Shown here one piece after another: positions 39,694 to 48,846 of a DNA stretch of 64,000 nt. Both the position numbers and the translations under genes were made by a program. Origin of the DNA: JBCCJA01 sp039045975 (lineage in GTDB: Bacteria > Planctomycetota > Planctomycetia > Planctomycetales > Planctomycetaceae); assembly GCA_039045975.1 (NCBI GenBank), contig JBCCJA010000012.1, positions 9,157-73,156 of the forward strand, given 5' to 3'. The notes below the pieces were generated by a model. It was given only the letters and a program-made list of their open reading frames with translations. It had not been told where the DNA came from and made no database searches. Positions within the stretch are counted from its first letter, which is position 1. The number at the start of each line of letters is the position of its first letter.

Positions 39694-40797
39694 TTATTCC
39701 GTCACGCACTTCGACAACGCTAAGACGGCGTAGCCGGTCACGAGGGCCGGGTCGCCTTCGTACCAGCGGTCGGCGGCGTTGATCCAGCTGCCGTCGGCGC
39801 GTTGGCGGTTCGCGAGCTCCGTCACGAGGTCTTGTCGCCAGTCGTGGGCACGGCCGTCGGGTGTAATGACCAGCGGCTCGCCGAGGGCGGCGTGGGCCTT
39901 CGCGAAGACCTGGTAGTAGTAATACAGCCCCTGCAGCCCCATGCCGGGGTTTTCGTCGAGGCGATAGTTCCGGCGGGCCCATTCGGCGGCGGCCCGGACG
40001 CGGCGGTCGTCGGCGTCGACGCCGGCGTAGAGAAAACTCTTAAGGCCCGCGTAGGTCATGCTCGCGTACGACCGTAGGCCGCCGTTCGGCGTGACGCCGG
40101 CCTTACTCTCTCCGCCGGCGGCGGGGGTGTAGTAAAATCCGCCGTCGTCGATCTTCGCGCCGAACTTCGTGTCGTTCGAGCCCTCGAGGTTTTGTGTCCG
40201 CGCGACGAACAGGAGTGCGTTCTGCATCGCCTCGTCGTCCGGGCCGGCGCCGGCCGAGCGGAGGGCCTCGACGAGGAACTGCGTGTTCGACATGTCGGGC
40301 CGCGCGTGCCGGCCGTAGCCGGCGCCGCCGAAGGAGTAGTCGGCCGACGTCAGCCCTTCGCCCTCGTCCCACTGCAGGCCGCGTAAGAACGCGTCGGCGG
40401 CCGCGATTTCGTCCCGATAGCGGTCGGCGTCTGCCTGCGTCATCGCGAGCACGGCCAGGCAGGTTTCATAGTTACGGTGCGACGAGCCGTCCCCGTATAT
40501 CCCGCCGTCGGGGCGGCGGTGGCGGAGTAGGTAGGCGAGGCCTTTCGCGACGGCAGGGTCGTCGGCGGTGAGTCCTGCTTCGAGCAGCGCGACCGTGGCG
40601 ACGCCGGTGAAGCCGATGCGGTCGGGCAGGCTCCACCAGCCCTCGTCGGTCTGCGTCTCTTTCAAAAACGTGACCCCTCGGGCGAGGACCGACGCGGCGT
40701 CCCGCGGCTCGTCGGCATGAACGGTCGGGGCAACCGCGAAGCCGGCCGACGCGACGGCGAGACACGGGAGCAAACGGACCAGCTGGGAGAGAGACAT
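39694..40797 (-). CDS. Exported prenyltransferase/squalene-oxidase repeat protein
   Basis: A 367-residue protein with a signal peptide (LVRLLPCLAVASAGFAVAPT then VHA). The rest is an alpha/alpha toroid built from repeats that carry QW-like motifs: TQTDEGWWSLPDRIGFT, RHRRPDGGIYGDGSSHRNYE, ENPGMGLQGLYYYYQVFAKA and NRQRADGSWINAADRWYEGD. The family name comes from prenyltransferases and squalene cyclases, but secreted planctomycete versions lack the catalytic DCTAE/DDTAD acids, and I see none here. Function unknown. The start is ATG 40797, where a signal peptide begins; the longer open frame upstream is arginine-rich noise. It is divergent from the SLBB-like gene. Confidence 0.88.
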   Translation of the reverse strand: MSLSQLVRLLPCLAVASAGFAVAPTVHADEPRDAASVLARGVTFLKETQTDEGWWSLPDRIGFTGVATVALLEAGLTADDPAVAKGLAYLLRHRRPDGGIYGDGSSHRNYETCLAVLAMTQADADRYRDEIAAADAFLRGLQWDEGEGLTSADYSFGGAGYGRHARPDMSNTQFLVEALRSAGAGPDDEAMQNALLFVARTQNLEGSNDTKFGAKIDDGGFYYTPAAGGESKAGVTPNGGLRSYASMTYAGLKSFLYAGVDADDRRVRAAAEWARRNYRLDENPGMGLQGLYYYYQVFAKAHAALGEPLVITPDGRAHDWRQDLVTELANRQRADGSWINAADRWYEGDPALVTGYAVLALSKCVTE

Positions 40798-40959
40798 GCG
40801 GAGGTTCCTGGAACGCGGGGCGGCGGTGCGTCGCGGACGCGTCCCGACCGCCGGGGCGCGAAGAATCGGCTGCAGCGGTCGGGCCGACTCTGCCGATTGT
40901 ACCCGACGGGCGGCCCCCCCTGCGCGGGGAGCCCACGTATCGATCCGCGGACGGCCGAC

Positions 40960-42837
40960 ATGCGACGACACGACAGCGACGTGCGAGCGACTCCGGCGTG
41001 GGCCGTCGCGGCCTGCATCGCGGTCTGCCTCGGCACGACGGCCTCGGCCCAAACCGTCGGGTACGGGACCGGAGAGCCGTCGCGTCCGCTGCCCGGTTTC
41101 AGCCTGCCGACCGGCGGCCCGGGACTGATTCGGCCGGCCGGGATGCGCGTCGCCCCCGGAGTGACGAACACACCGGCCGCCGTCGCCCCGGTGTCGCCTG
41201 CCCCCGCTGAAAAAATCGGTGTGATCCACGTCCGCGGGCCGATCGCGAATCCGCACATGAAAAAGCTGGCGATCGGGCGCGATCCCGTTTCGGTCGGCGA
41301 AGTCGTCGGACACGCCGGCGGGCTCTCGGCGGCGTCGGACGGTGGGTTCTACATCTATCGCGACGGTAAACGGTCGGCGACGTTCGACGTCGAGACCGAC
41401 AGCGATCTCGCCCTTTACGCCGGCGACGTGATCATCTTCGGCACGGCGACGGCGGAAGTCGCCGACGCGTCAGATTCGAGCGGCGACCACGGCGTCGGCT
41501 TCGCGGCCTCGCGTGCCGCGGCCTCCTATGGCGATCCGCAAGAGATCCGTGAGTTTTACGTCGACTCGGCGATCACGCTGACCGAGTTTTTGGCCCGTCA
41601 CGGCCTGAGCGATCTTCCGCCCGACGCGATCGAAATCATCAACCCCGGCGGCATCCGGACCGTCGGCTTCGAAGACGGGGCCGAGACGATCCTCGAGCCC
41701 GGGGCGAAGATCATCATCCGGCCGCGATACTTCTTCGCCCGGAAAGCGGCGGAAAAGGCGGCGGACTCGCAGGCCACGTCGGATCCCGTCGTGGCGTCCG
41801 CCCCCGCTCTCAATCTTCCCACCATTCCCGAGCCGAAACCCGCGAACGATTCTGCGATCGCACTGCCCGCAGTTGCGCCGATCGGGCGGTCCGCGGTCGC
41901 CGCCCGCCCGCCGGTCGATCCGCCGACGCTCGGGCCCTCGCCCGTCGATATCGGCGTGACCGAGACGACTTCGCCGCCCGCGGCCGCCGACGAGAACGCG
42001 GAGGTGAGCCTCCTGACCGATCGGGTCGATCTCGGTGCCGTCGACATCCTCCCGCCGCCGCCGATGTCGGGCGCGGCGCTCGCTTGGCAGGCACCGCCCG
42101 CCGTCGAGGCGACGGAACCTGCCGGAGCGTCGGCAGTCCGCGTCGCCGCCGCGCCGCCGATCGACACGGTCAGTCTTGCCGCCGACGAGCCCGCCGCGGA
42201 CACCCGTACGGCCGCGGCCGGCCCGTCGGCGGCCGTTTTGTTCCTGATGTCGCTGCCGTTCGTCGCGGCCGTCGGCGTGCTCGGCTGGCTCGGCGGGACA
42301 CGCTTCGCCGAATTGCGGGGCGGTTCGGAGACGGGCGAATCGAGTCTTCCGTCAGAAACGTCGGCCGAGCGGCACGACGTCATCGAGTTCTCGGCGACCG
42401 ACGCATCCGCCGCGGCAATCTCCGGGTCGATCGACGCGACGCCCGAGATCCTTTCTGCCGAGGACGAGGTCCATCCTGCCGTCTCGGCACCCGAAGAAAC
42501 GCACACCGACGTCGTCCCCGACGAGGTCACCGACGAAACGCTCCGCCGACTGCTGCGGGACGATTTCCCGGTCGAGGTCGAGCCGCTGCGGCTGCCGGCC
42601 TCGTTGAAGCTGTTCGGCCGCTCGCCGGGCCTCGCCCGCCTCCGGGTCGACGCCGCCGGCCCGGTCGCCCGCGGCCCGCATTTCGCGAAGACATCGTCCC
42701 GTGCGGCGACTGCGGCCGCTGCTACCCCCGTCGCCACGCCCGTCGCGGCCGGCGGTGACGTCTCACCGAACGCCGCGCTCGTCGACGCCATCCTCCGCCA
42801 AGCCGGGCTCGGGTCCGGCGGCCGCACTCCCTCCTGA
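40960..42837 (+). CDS. SLBB/polysaccharide-export-like secreted protein with C-terminal membrane helix
   Basis: A 625-residue protein starting at ATG 40960 with a signal peptide (WAVAACIAVCLGTTASAQTV). Two SLBB-like beta-grasp units follow: GVIHVRGPIANPHMKKLAIG with VSVGEVVGHAGGLSAASDGG, and EIREFYVDSAITLTEFLARH with AGDVIIF- and GAKIIIRPRYFFARK-type strands. The middle (about 280-430) is Ala/Pro/Thr-rich and looks disordered. One membrane helix lies near 428-448 (LFLMSLPFVAAVGVLGWLGG), then a cytoplasmic tail of about 175 residues. SLBB domains elsewhere act in polysaccharide export and pilus or capsule complexes, but a transporter is not near. It is followed after 19 bases by the actin-like gene, a probable operon. 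Confidence 0.65.
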   Translation: MRRHDSDVRATPAWAVAACIAVCLGTTASAQTVGYGTGEPSRPLPGFSLPTGGPGLIRPAGMRVAPGVTNTPAAVAPVSPAPAEKIGVIHVRGPIANPHMKKLAIGRDPVSVGEVVGHAGGLSAASDGGFYIYRDGKRSATFDVETDSDLALYAGDVIIFGTATAEVADASDSSGDHGVGFAASRAAASYGDPQEIREFYVDSAITLTEFLARHGLSDLPPDAIEIINPGGIRTVGFEDGAETILEPGAKIIIRPRYFFARKAAEKAADSQATSDPVVASAPALNLPTIPEPKPANDSAIALPAVAPIGRSAVAARPPVDPPTLGPSPVDIGVTETTSPPAAADENAEVSLLTDRVDLGAVDILPPPPMSGAALAWQAPPAVEATEPAGASAVRVAAAPPIDTVSLAADEPAADTRTAAAGPSAAVLFLMSLPFVAAVGVLGWLGGTRFAELRGGSETGESSLPSETSAERHDVIEFSATDASAAAISGSIDATPEILSAEDEVHPAVSAPEETHTDVVPDEVTDETLRRLLRDDFPVEVEPLRLPASLKLFGRSPGLARLRVDAAGPVARGPHFAKTSSRAATAAAATPVATPVAAGGDVSPNAALVDAILRQAGLGSGGRTPS

Positions 42838-42856
42838 AGACCCGGAACGGAAGCCG

Positions 42857-43888
42857 ATGAGCCTCGGACTCGAACTCGGGACCGACGCGGTCCGCTCGCT
42901 GCGGTTGCGTGGCGACCGCCTGATCGCGCGGAACGCCCCGTCCCGCTACTGCCTGCTCGCCGACGCGCCGCAGGTCCGCGAACTGCTCGACAAATCGGGC
43001 CTCGCCTACGCCGTCTGCGACGGGCAGATCGCCCTGCTCGGGGACGCCGCGGTCGAGGCCGACGGCCTGTTCGGCCGGCCGTCGCTGCCGCTGCTGCCCG
43101 ACGGCAAGGTCCCCGCCGAAGACCCTCCGGCCCGTCAGATCATCGCCGCCCTGGTCGAGAGTCTGCTGCCGGCGCCGGGTGCACCGGGCATGATCTGCGG
43201 CCTCGTCCTGCCCGGGGCTGCCGACGAGGACGGCGGGCCCGACTTTCTGACGCATCTGATCCGGCTGCGCGGCTACACGCCGGCCGTCGTGTCCGCGGCC
43301 CGGGCGGCGGCGCTCGCGACGCTCGAGGGGCAGCGTTTCACGGGGCTGACGCTGGTGATGGGGTCGGCTTCGGTCGAGATGTCGTTCGTGCGGGCCGGCC
43401 GCGTGGTCGGCGCGACGCGGATCGATCAAGGAACCGACGCCCTCGACGGCGACGTCGCCGAGCGGGAAGAACTCTACGTCTACGACGCCGAGGGACACCG
43501 CTACCGCGACGAGAAGACGGTCCGCCAATCTCGCGAGGAATTCGCCGGGACACTCACGTCCCCGGCCGGGCCGAGAGAGAAGCACATCGCGGGCTGTTAC
43601 GCAGGTTGGATCGACACGCTTTTGGCGGAGGCGTCGGGCGAGGGCCCGGCGGGCGTCACGCCGGAAGCCGTGCCGCTCGTCTGCGTTGGCCCGCCGACCC
43701 AGATTCCCGGCTTCCAGCCGTTCCTGGCCGGCCGCATCGCGGAGACGAAGCTGCCGGTCGAGGTCTCACAGATCCGCGTCGCCGACGCGGATCTGACGCT
43801 GGCCCGCGGGGCACTGATCCACGCCGAACTCGAACGCGCCGCCGCGGTAAGCCGCACAGGCGGGGCGGGGATGACGCGGGTCGCGTAG
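42857..43888 (+). CDS. Actin-like ATPase fold protein (divergent)
   Basis: A 343-residue soluble protein with hallmarks of the actin/Hsp70/PilM superfamily: LGLELGTDAVRSLRLRGDRL at the N-terminus (first phosphate loop), RFTGLTLVMGSASVEMSFVR (second phosphate loop, G-S-A-S in place of the usual G-G-x-T) and VPLVCVGPPTQIPGFQPFLA (adenosine loop). The residue pattern is diverged enough that ATP binding is not assured. It starts at ATG 42857 with GGAACGGAAG before it, 19 bases after the SLBB-like protein, so the pair probably acts together, for example as a cytoplasmic partner of the tail of that membrane protein. It does not resemble a chaperone or MreB closely. Confidence 0.65.
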   Translation: MSLGLELGTDAVRSLRLRGDRLIARNAPSRYCLLADAPQVRELLDKSGLAYAVCDGQIALLGDAAVEADGLFGRPSLPLLPDGKVPAEDPPARQIIAALVESLLPAPGAPGMICGLVLPGAADEDGGPDFLTHLIRLRGYTPAVVSAARAAALATLEGQRFTGLTLVMGSASVEMSFVRAGRVVGATRIDQGTDALDGDVAEREELYVYDAEGHRYRDEKTVRQSREEFAGTLTSPAGPREKHIAGCYAGWIDTLLAEASGEGPAGVTPEAVPLVCVGPPTQIPGFQPFLAGRIAETKLPVEVSQIRVADADLTLARGALIHAELERAAAVSRTGGAGMTRVA

Positions 43889-44094
43889 TTGGCGCCCGGC
43901 CGGTCGAGAGTTTCTCCGGACCACTCGTTCGCGAGTCGGAGAGTGAGAGATCGGCGTCGATGTTTGTGCGACGGCACACACGGCGTGCTGATCCTCGTCG
44001 AGCTTTCGGAAAGCGCGTCGAGTCCGAGTTCCCGGTCGATCCGCCCGCACGGCGTTCGGCCTCAAGGGCTGAGCCTTTGGGCTCGCGATTTCGT

Positions 44095-45501
44095 TTACGC
44101 CAAGATCTCTTCAACCACGCGCCCGTGGACGTCGGTCAGGCGGAAGTCTCGCCCGGCGTACTCGTACGTCAGGCCTTCGTGGTCGAGGCCGAGCAGGTGC
44201 AGGATCGTGGCGTGGAAGTCGTGGGTGTGGACCTTGCCCTCGACGGCCTCGTAGCCGAACTCGTCGGTCGCGCCGTACGAGAACCCGCCCTTCACGCCGC
44301 CGCCCGCCATCCACGACGTGAAGCCCTTGTTGTTGTGGTCGCGGCCGTCGTCGCCCTGGGCGTAGGGCGTGCGGCCGAACTCGCCGGTCCAGATCACGAG
44401 CGTGTCGTCGAGCAGGCCCCGTTTTTTAAGGTCGGCCAGCAGCCCGGCGATCGGCTTGTCGATCGAGCGGCAGTTGTCAGCGAGGGCCTGGGTCAGGTTG
44501 AAGTGCTGGTCCCAGCCGCCGGCGGTCACCTCGACGAACCGTACGCCGGCTTCGACGAGCCGTCGGGCGACGAGGCACTGCCGGCCGAAGCCTTCGGTTT
44601 CGGAATCGTCGATCCCGTAGGCGTTCCGCGTCGCGGCCGATTCGTTATTAAGGTCGAGCACCTCCGGCAGGTCGGCCTGCATGCGGAAGGCGAGTTCGTA
44701 ACTTTCGATCATGCCTTCGACCGGGTCGTTGTCGACGTCCCGCTGCAGCTTGGCGGCGTTTAACTTCTGGACGAAGTCGAGCTGACGCCGCTGAGCCGGG
44801 GTCGCGTAGCGTTCGTTCTTAATATTCTCGACGGTCAGGCTGCCCCCGCGACGGCCGCGCCCGCGGCCGATCGGCGTGCCCTGCGTGATCGCCGGCAGGA
44901 AGGAGCTGCCGTAGTTCTGTGGCCCGCCCTGGGACGTCGGCGGGTTAAGGCTGACGAAACCGGGCAGGTTCGCGTTCTCCGTACCGAGCCCGTAGACGGT
45001 CCACGCCCCTAGGCTGGGGCGGACGAACTGGCTGGAGCCGGTGTGCAACGCGAGAAACGCCTGCGGGTGGGCCGGGACGTCGGTCTGCATGCCGTGGAGC
45101 AGGCAGAGGTCGTCGGCCCGCGTCGCGAGGTTCGGGAACAGCTCGCTGATCCACAGGCCGCTGTCGCCGTGGCGGTTAAACTTCCAGGGAGACCCCAGCA
45201 GTTGTCCGTTGCCGCGGCGGTTGCGTCCGACGGGCGAGCTTTCGCCGTTCCGTTTATTAAGCGTCGGCTTATAGTCGAACGTGTCGACGTGGCTGGGCCC
45301 GCCGCCCATGCACAGGAAGATCACGTTTTTCGCCCGGGGGGCGAAGTGCGGCGGCTTCGTCGACAGGGAGCCTTCGGTCGTCGTGTCGGCGGCGGCCGGC
45401 TTCGCCGCCAAGCCCTGCAGGGCGAGCATGCCGAAGCCGCCTGCCGCGACGCGGAGCGTATCGCGGCGTGAAGCCGCGGGTGTCTTGAGATAATTGAGCA
45501 T
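44095..45501 (-). CDS. DUF1501 protein
   Basis: A 468-residue protein of the planctomycete DUF1501 family, related to the alkaline phosphatase/sulfatase fold. A twin-arginine-like or Sec leader starts the chain (AASRRDTLRVAAGGFGMLAL). Family blocks: KNVIFLCMGGGPSHVDTFDY, LLHGMQTDVPAHPQAFLALH, VRFVEVTAGGWDQHFNLTQA and LVIWTGEFGRTPYAQGDDGR. The enzyme activity is unknown; the conserved D/H residues (DTFDYKP, DQHFN, GEFGRTP) suggest metal binding. It follows the DUF1549/DUF1553 gene on the same strand (88 bases apart, with a hairpin), the usual operon in planctomycetes. Many F/I/L/V-K/N codon pairs in it use TTAA. Confidence 0.93.
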   Translation of the reverse strand: MLNYLKTPAASRRDTLRVAAGGFGMLALQGLAAKPAAADTTTEGSLSTKPPHFAPRAKNVIFLCMGGGPSHVDTFDYKPTLNKRNGESSPVGRNRRGNGQLLGSPWKFNRHGDSGLWISELFPNLATRADDLCLLHGMQTDVPAHPQAFLALHTGSSQFVRPSLGAWTVYGLGTENANLPGFVSLNPPTSQGGPQNYGSSFLPAITQGTPIGRGRGRRGGSLTVENIKNERYATPAQRRQLDFVQKLNAAKLQRDVDNDPVEGMIESYELAFRMQADLPEVLDLNNESAATRNAYGIDDSETEGFGRQCLVARRLVEAGVRFVEVTAGGWDQHFNLTQALADNCRSIDKPIAGLLADLKKRGLLDDTLVIWTGEFGRTPYAQGDDGRDHNNKGFTSWMAGGGVKGGFSYGATDEFGYEAVEGKVHTHDFHATILHLLGLDHEGLTYEYAGRDFRLTDVHGRVVEEILA

Positions 45502-45524
45502 CGGGGCCGGCCCTTTTTTATTTG

Positions 45525-45544
45525 CCCGCGGCGTGAGCCGTGGG
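45525..45544. repeat. Short hairpin between DUF1549/DUF1553 and DUF1501 genes
   Basis: CCCGCGGC (45525-45532) and GCCGTGGG (45537-45544) pair with one G-U around loop GTGA. The sequence GCCCGCGGCG..AGCCGTGG is shared with the left arm of the 28323 palindrome. Its place inside an operon suggests a processing or attenuation role or simply a dispersed repeat. Confidence 0.6.
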
Positions 45545-45589
45545 TGCTTAAAGTCAGGAGGTCTCCACCGCTCGCGCGGCGGGCTGGTT

Positions 45590-47902
45590 TTAATCGAGGT
45601 AGCGGAATTCGGCCGTCGCGAAGAGTGCCTGGGCGAAGGCGACCGTCGCGTCGCGTCGGGGGTTCGTCGTGGACGGTTCGGCCGATTCGGGGCGCCGGTC
45701 GAACCGTCCGCGGAAGCGATCGGCGAATCGGCCGGCCTGTCCTCGGGTCCGCAGCGTCGTCGTCCGCGGCACGATCTCGGGCGAAGCGGCTGACCCCTGC
45801 GTGCGGGCGAAGTCGACCAAGAACGCGCGGGTCAACGCCTGTTCGCCGCGGGTCGGCGGGCGGCCGAGGGCGAGCCGGTAGGCGTACTCGACGCTGCGGG
45901 CGTCCGACATGCCCATGGCGATCACGCGGTCGGCAAACTTCTCGGCCAACTCCATGACCCGTTCGTCGTTCAGCACGTATAGGGCCTGCGAGGGAATCGA
46001 TGTCTCCGGCCGGTCACCCGTGACGTTGTTCGGGTCGGCGAAGTCGAAGACCTCCAGCGACTCCGGGATCTGTGCACGCACGATCGGCAGGTAGACCGAG
46101 CGGTGGTCGGAGATTGCCATTCTTTCTAGCTTGCCGAACCGCTCCGCGGACCGCGTCTGTCCCGCTTCCGTGTAAACCGGTGAGCCCTCCGCCGGCCGGC
46201 GGTCGAGCACGCCGCTGACGGCGAGCATCGCGTCGCGGATCGCCTCGGCGGGAAGGCGGCGTTTGCTCATCCGCCACAGGTAGATGTTGTCGGGGTCGCT
46301 CAACGCGTTCGCCGCCGTGTAGTCGGACGACATGCGGTAGGTCCGCGTCAGGACCAATTTTTTGATGAGGGCCTTCGTGCTCCAGCCGTTTTCGGTAAAC
46401 CAGACGGCGAGATAGTCGAGCAGTTCCGGGTGACTCGGCTCGAAGCCCATGATGCCGAAGTTGTCGGGTGTTTCGACGAGTCCCCGGCCGAACAGATGCC
46501 CCCAGACGCGGTTCACATAGACGCGGGCGGTCAGCGGGTTGCCGGGCGAAGTGATCCACTCCGCCAGTTCGAGCCGACCGCTCTGTCCGCGGGCGATCTC
46601 GGGACGGGGCTCGTCGGTAAGCACCTGCAGAAAGCCGCGGCGTACTAAGTCGCCCGGCTTGTCGGGTTCGCCGCGGACGCGGACGGCGGTGTCGGCCGGG
46701 CGGAGCCGGTCTTTGACGCCCGCGGCTAGTTTCCGGGGGCGGTTGTCGTTGTCGTACAGCTCCAGCTTCGCCTTGTCGTTCTGGATGATCGCGGTGCGGA
46801 CGATGCGGGCCGCGGGGTTCGATGAAGGAGACGCGTCCGCGGAGCTGTCGAGCCGGTCGCGGATGCGGCGGACCTGCTCCGGATTGAGTGTGTTCCCAAG
46901 AGGAACATCTGCGTCCTCGGGCAGCCTCAGGGCCCGAGAGCCGCGACGGGCGTTCTGCAAGAACGGCAGTCCCGCCCGCAGGTCGGTGCTGAGGAAGATC
47001 CCCGCCATCGCGTAGTAGTCTTCGGTCGGGATCGGGTCGAATTCGTGGTCGTGACAGCGGGCGCACGCGACGGTCAGCCCGAGCATGCCGCGGCCGACGG
47101 TGTCTATTTGTTCGTCGGCGACGTCGAGCATGTATTGCTCGCTGTTCCGCTCGTTCTGCGACTTCGGGCCGAGGGCGAGGAAGCCGGTCGCGATCGCCTG
47201 CTCCGCGGCGGCGGTGTCGTCCGCGGCGTCGAGCAGGTCGCCGGCGACCTGCTCCGTGAAGAAGCGGTCGATCGGTTTGTCGGCGTTGAAGCTGGCGATC
47301 ACGTAGTCGCGGTACCGCCACGCGAGCGGCATGAACACGTTCGCCTCTTTACCGGTCGATTCGGCGTACCGAGCGACGTCGAGCCAGTGTCGGCCCCACG
47401 TCTCGCCGAAGTGCGGCGAGGCGAGCAGGCGGTCGACGAGCCGGCCGACGGCGACGTCGTCGGCCGCCGGGTCGTCGACGAATTTGTCGAGTTCTTCGGG
47501 CCCGGGCGGTAGGCCGGTCAGGTCGAACCACAGCCGCCGGCCGAGCGTACGGCGGTCGGCGTCGCCGACCGGTTCGAGGCCCTCTTCTTCGAGTGCGGCC
47601 CGGACGTAGCGGTCGACGTCGTCCCTCGCCCAGCGGCGGTCGCGGACGACTTCGGGCGTCTCGACGACCGGCGGGTGAAAGGCCCAGTGATCGCGGGCTT
47701 CCGTGAGATCGATTTCGCCCTCGACCGGGGCGTCGGGGTCGTGGGCTTGGCCGCGGTCCGCGGGGCCGGCGAGCCGTTCCAGAATCGCCCGCAGACGTGC
47801 CCCGTCGCGGGAGCGGTCCTGCGCGTCGGCCTCGATCGCGGCCGAACCCGCAACGGCGGCGAGGCAAACCCCGCAGAGGGCGATACGAACCGACTGGGAC
47901 AT
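45590..47902 (-). CDS. DUF1549/DUF1553 (PSCyt2/PSD1) protein
   Basis: A 770-residue exported protein with a Sec signal (VRIALCGVCLAAVAGSAAIE). It starts without the N-terminal cytochrome c domain (PSCyt1) that many relatives carry, going directly into the DUF1549 block (DYVIASFNADKPIDRFFTEQ; CARCHDHEFDPIPTEDYYAM) and on to DUF1553 (LAEWITSPGNPLTARVYVNR; VWGHLFGRGLVETPDNFGIM). CARCHDHEFDP includes a CxxCH-like sequence (C-A-R-C-H) that could bind haem. The family is planctomycete-specific and often found with a DUF1501 protein, as here; the pair is thought to act in outer-compartment degradation. It is the first gene of the minus-strand operon. Confidence 0.92.
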   Translation of the reverse strand: MSQSVRIALCGVCLAAVAGSAAIEADAQDRSRDGARLRAILERLAGPADRGQAHDPDAPVEGEIDLTEARDHWAFHPPVVETPEVVRDRRWARDDVDRYVRAALEEEGLEPVGDADRRTLGRRLWFDLTGLPPGPEELDKFVDDPAADDVAVGRLVDRLLASPHFGETWGRHWLDVARYAESTGKEANVFMPLAWRYRDYVIASFNADKPIDRFFTEQVAGDLLDAADDTAAAEQAIATGFLALGPKSQNERNSEQYMLDVADEQIDTVGRGMLGLTVACARCHDHEFDPIPTEDYYAMAGIFLSTDLRAGLPFLQNARRGSRALRLPEDADVPLGNTLNPEQVRRIRDRLDSSADASPSSNPAARIVRTAIIQNDKAKLELYDNDNRPRKLAAGVKDRLRPADTAVRVRGEPDKPGDLVRRGFLQVLTDEPRPEIARGQSGRLELAEWITSPGNPLTARVYVNRVWGHLFGRGLVETPDNFGIMGFEPSHPELLDYLAVWFTENGWSTKALIKKLVLTRTYRMSSDYTAANALSDPDNIYLWRMSKRRLPAEAIRDAMLAVSGVLDRRPAEGSPVYTEAGQTRSAERFGKLERMAISDHRSVYLPIVRAQIPESLEVFDFADPNNVTGDRPETSIPSQALYVLNDERVMELAEKFADRVIAMGMSDARSVEYAYRLALGRPPTRGEQALTRAFLVDFARTQGSAASPEIVPRTTTLRTRGQAGRFADRFRGRFDRRPESAEPSTTNPRRDATVAFAQALFATAEFRYLD

Positions 47903-48114
47903 GATCGGGTCCGGGCTGTCGCGGATCGGAGGCTGGAAGCCGCGGGAGAGAGCGTCCCGCGATTCAACCCCGCGGTTGCCGAGGTGTTTCGTCTCGATCG
48001 GCCCGATCTTCGCAGATTTTCGTTACGCCGGGGAAAGAAGTCCGCGCCGGTGCCGAGCCGGAGGCTGTGATAAGATGGATTGGGGAGACAAATTGCTCGG
48101 AACGGGAGATCGAT

Positions 48115-48762
48115 ATGGCGACCGTGCCGCCGCCCGAACTCGACGCCGCGTCGGTGCTCGACCCTACGCCGGCCCCGACTTCTCTGGACGCCTCATGTGC
48201 CGGGATGGCGATGAGCGAGGTCGAATACGCGGCGGTCGACGACTGGGACCGGGCGTACCGCTTCGAACTGCTCGACGGGAGAATCGTCGTGAGCCCGGCC
48301 CCGAATTTTCCCGCCCGTACGCTGGTCGAAGCCCTGTCGCGAAAGCTGTGGCAGTACTTTAAGGCGGTCGATGACTCGACGCTCGACCACACGACGGTCG
48401 CTGAGCAAGATATCAAGACGTCAAGCGGCGTCCGTCGGGGCGACCGCGTCGTCTGGTGCGGGCTCGGCCGCACGCCGAAGCTCGCCGACGTGCCGACGAT
48501 CGCCGTCGAGATCGTCTCGAAGGACAAACGCGACCGCCATCGCGACTTCGTCGAGAAGCGACGCGAGTACCTCCAAGCCGGTGTCCGCGAGTATTGGATC
48601 TTCGACCCGTTCCGCCGCACGCTGACGGTCTGCACGACGGCCGAAGGCGACGCGGGACGGAAGGTCGTGAAGGCGACGGGAACCTATCGCACGGCCCTGC
48701 TGCCCGGCTTTGAATTATCGATCGCCGAGTTGCTGGCCGAGGCCGACGCGGTCGGGGGATAA
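48115..48762 (+). CDS. Uma2-family (DUF820) endonuclease-like protein, copy 1
   Basis: A 215-residue protein with the PD-(D/E)XK-like fold of the Uma2 family. YRFELLDGRIVVSPAP (about residue 46), then GVRRGDRVVWCGLG and VPTIAVEIVSKDKRDRHRDF (E-I/V-x-S-K-D type active-site strand), REYLQAGVREYWIFDPFRR. The usual acid-x-E-x-K pattern is in RGDRVVW...AVEIVSK. The family is abundant in planctomycetes and cyanobacteria, with uncertain substrates. The ATG at 48115 follows CGGGAG. A close paralogue sits 1.16 kb downstream at 49919, with the DAHP synthase gene between. Confidence 0.87.
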   Translation: MATVPPPELDAASVLDPTPAPTSLDASCAGMAMSEVEYAAVDDWDRAYRFELLDGRIVVSPAPNFPARTLVEALSRKLWQYFKAVDDSTLDHTTVAEQDIKTSSGVRRGDRVVWCGLGRTPKLADVPTIAVEIVSKDKRDRHRDFVEKRREYLQAGVREYWIFDPFRRTLTVCTTAEGDAGRKVVKATGTYRTALLPGFELSIAELLAEADAVGG

Positions 48763-48846
48763 TTCCGACGGGATCGGCCCTCCGACCGTTTTGATCTTAT
48801 CCATCTCTTGAAATGCGGCAGGCGGGGCCTGCTCTACGGACTCTCC

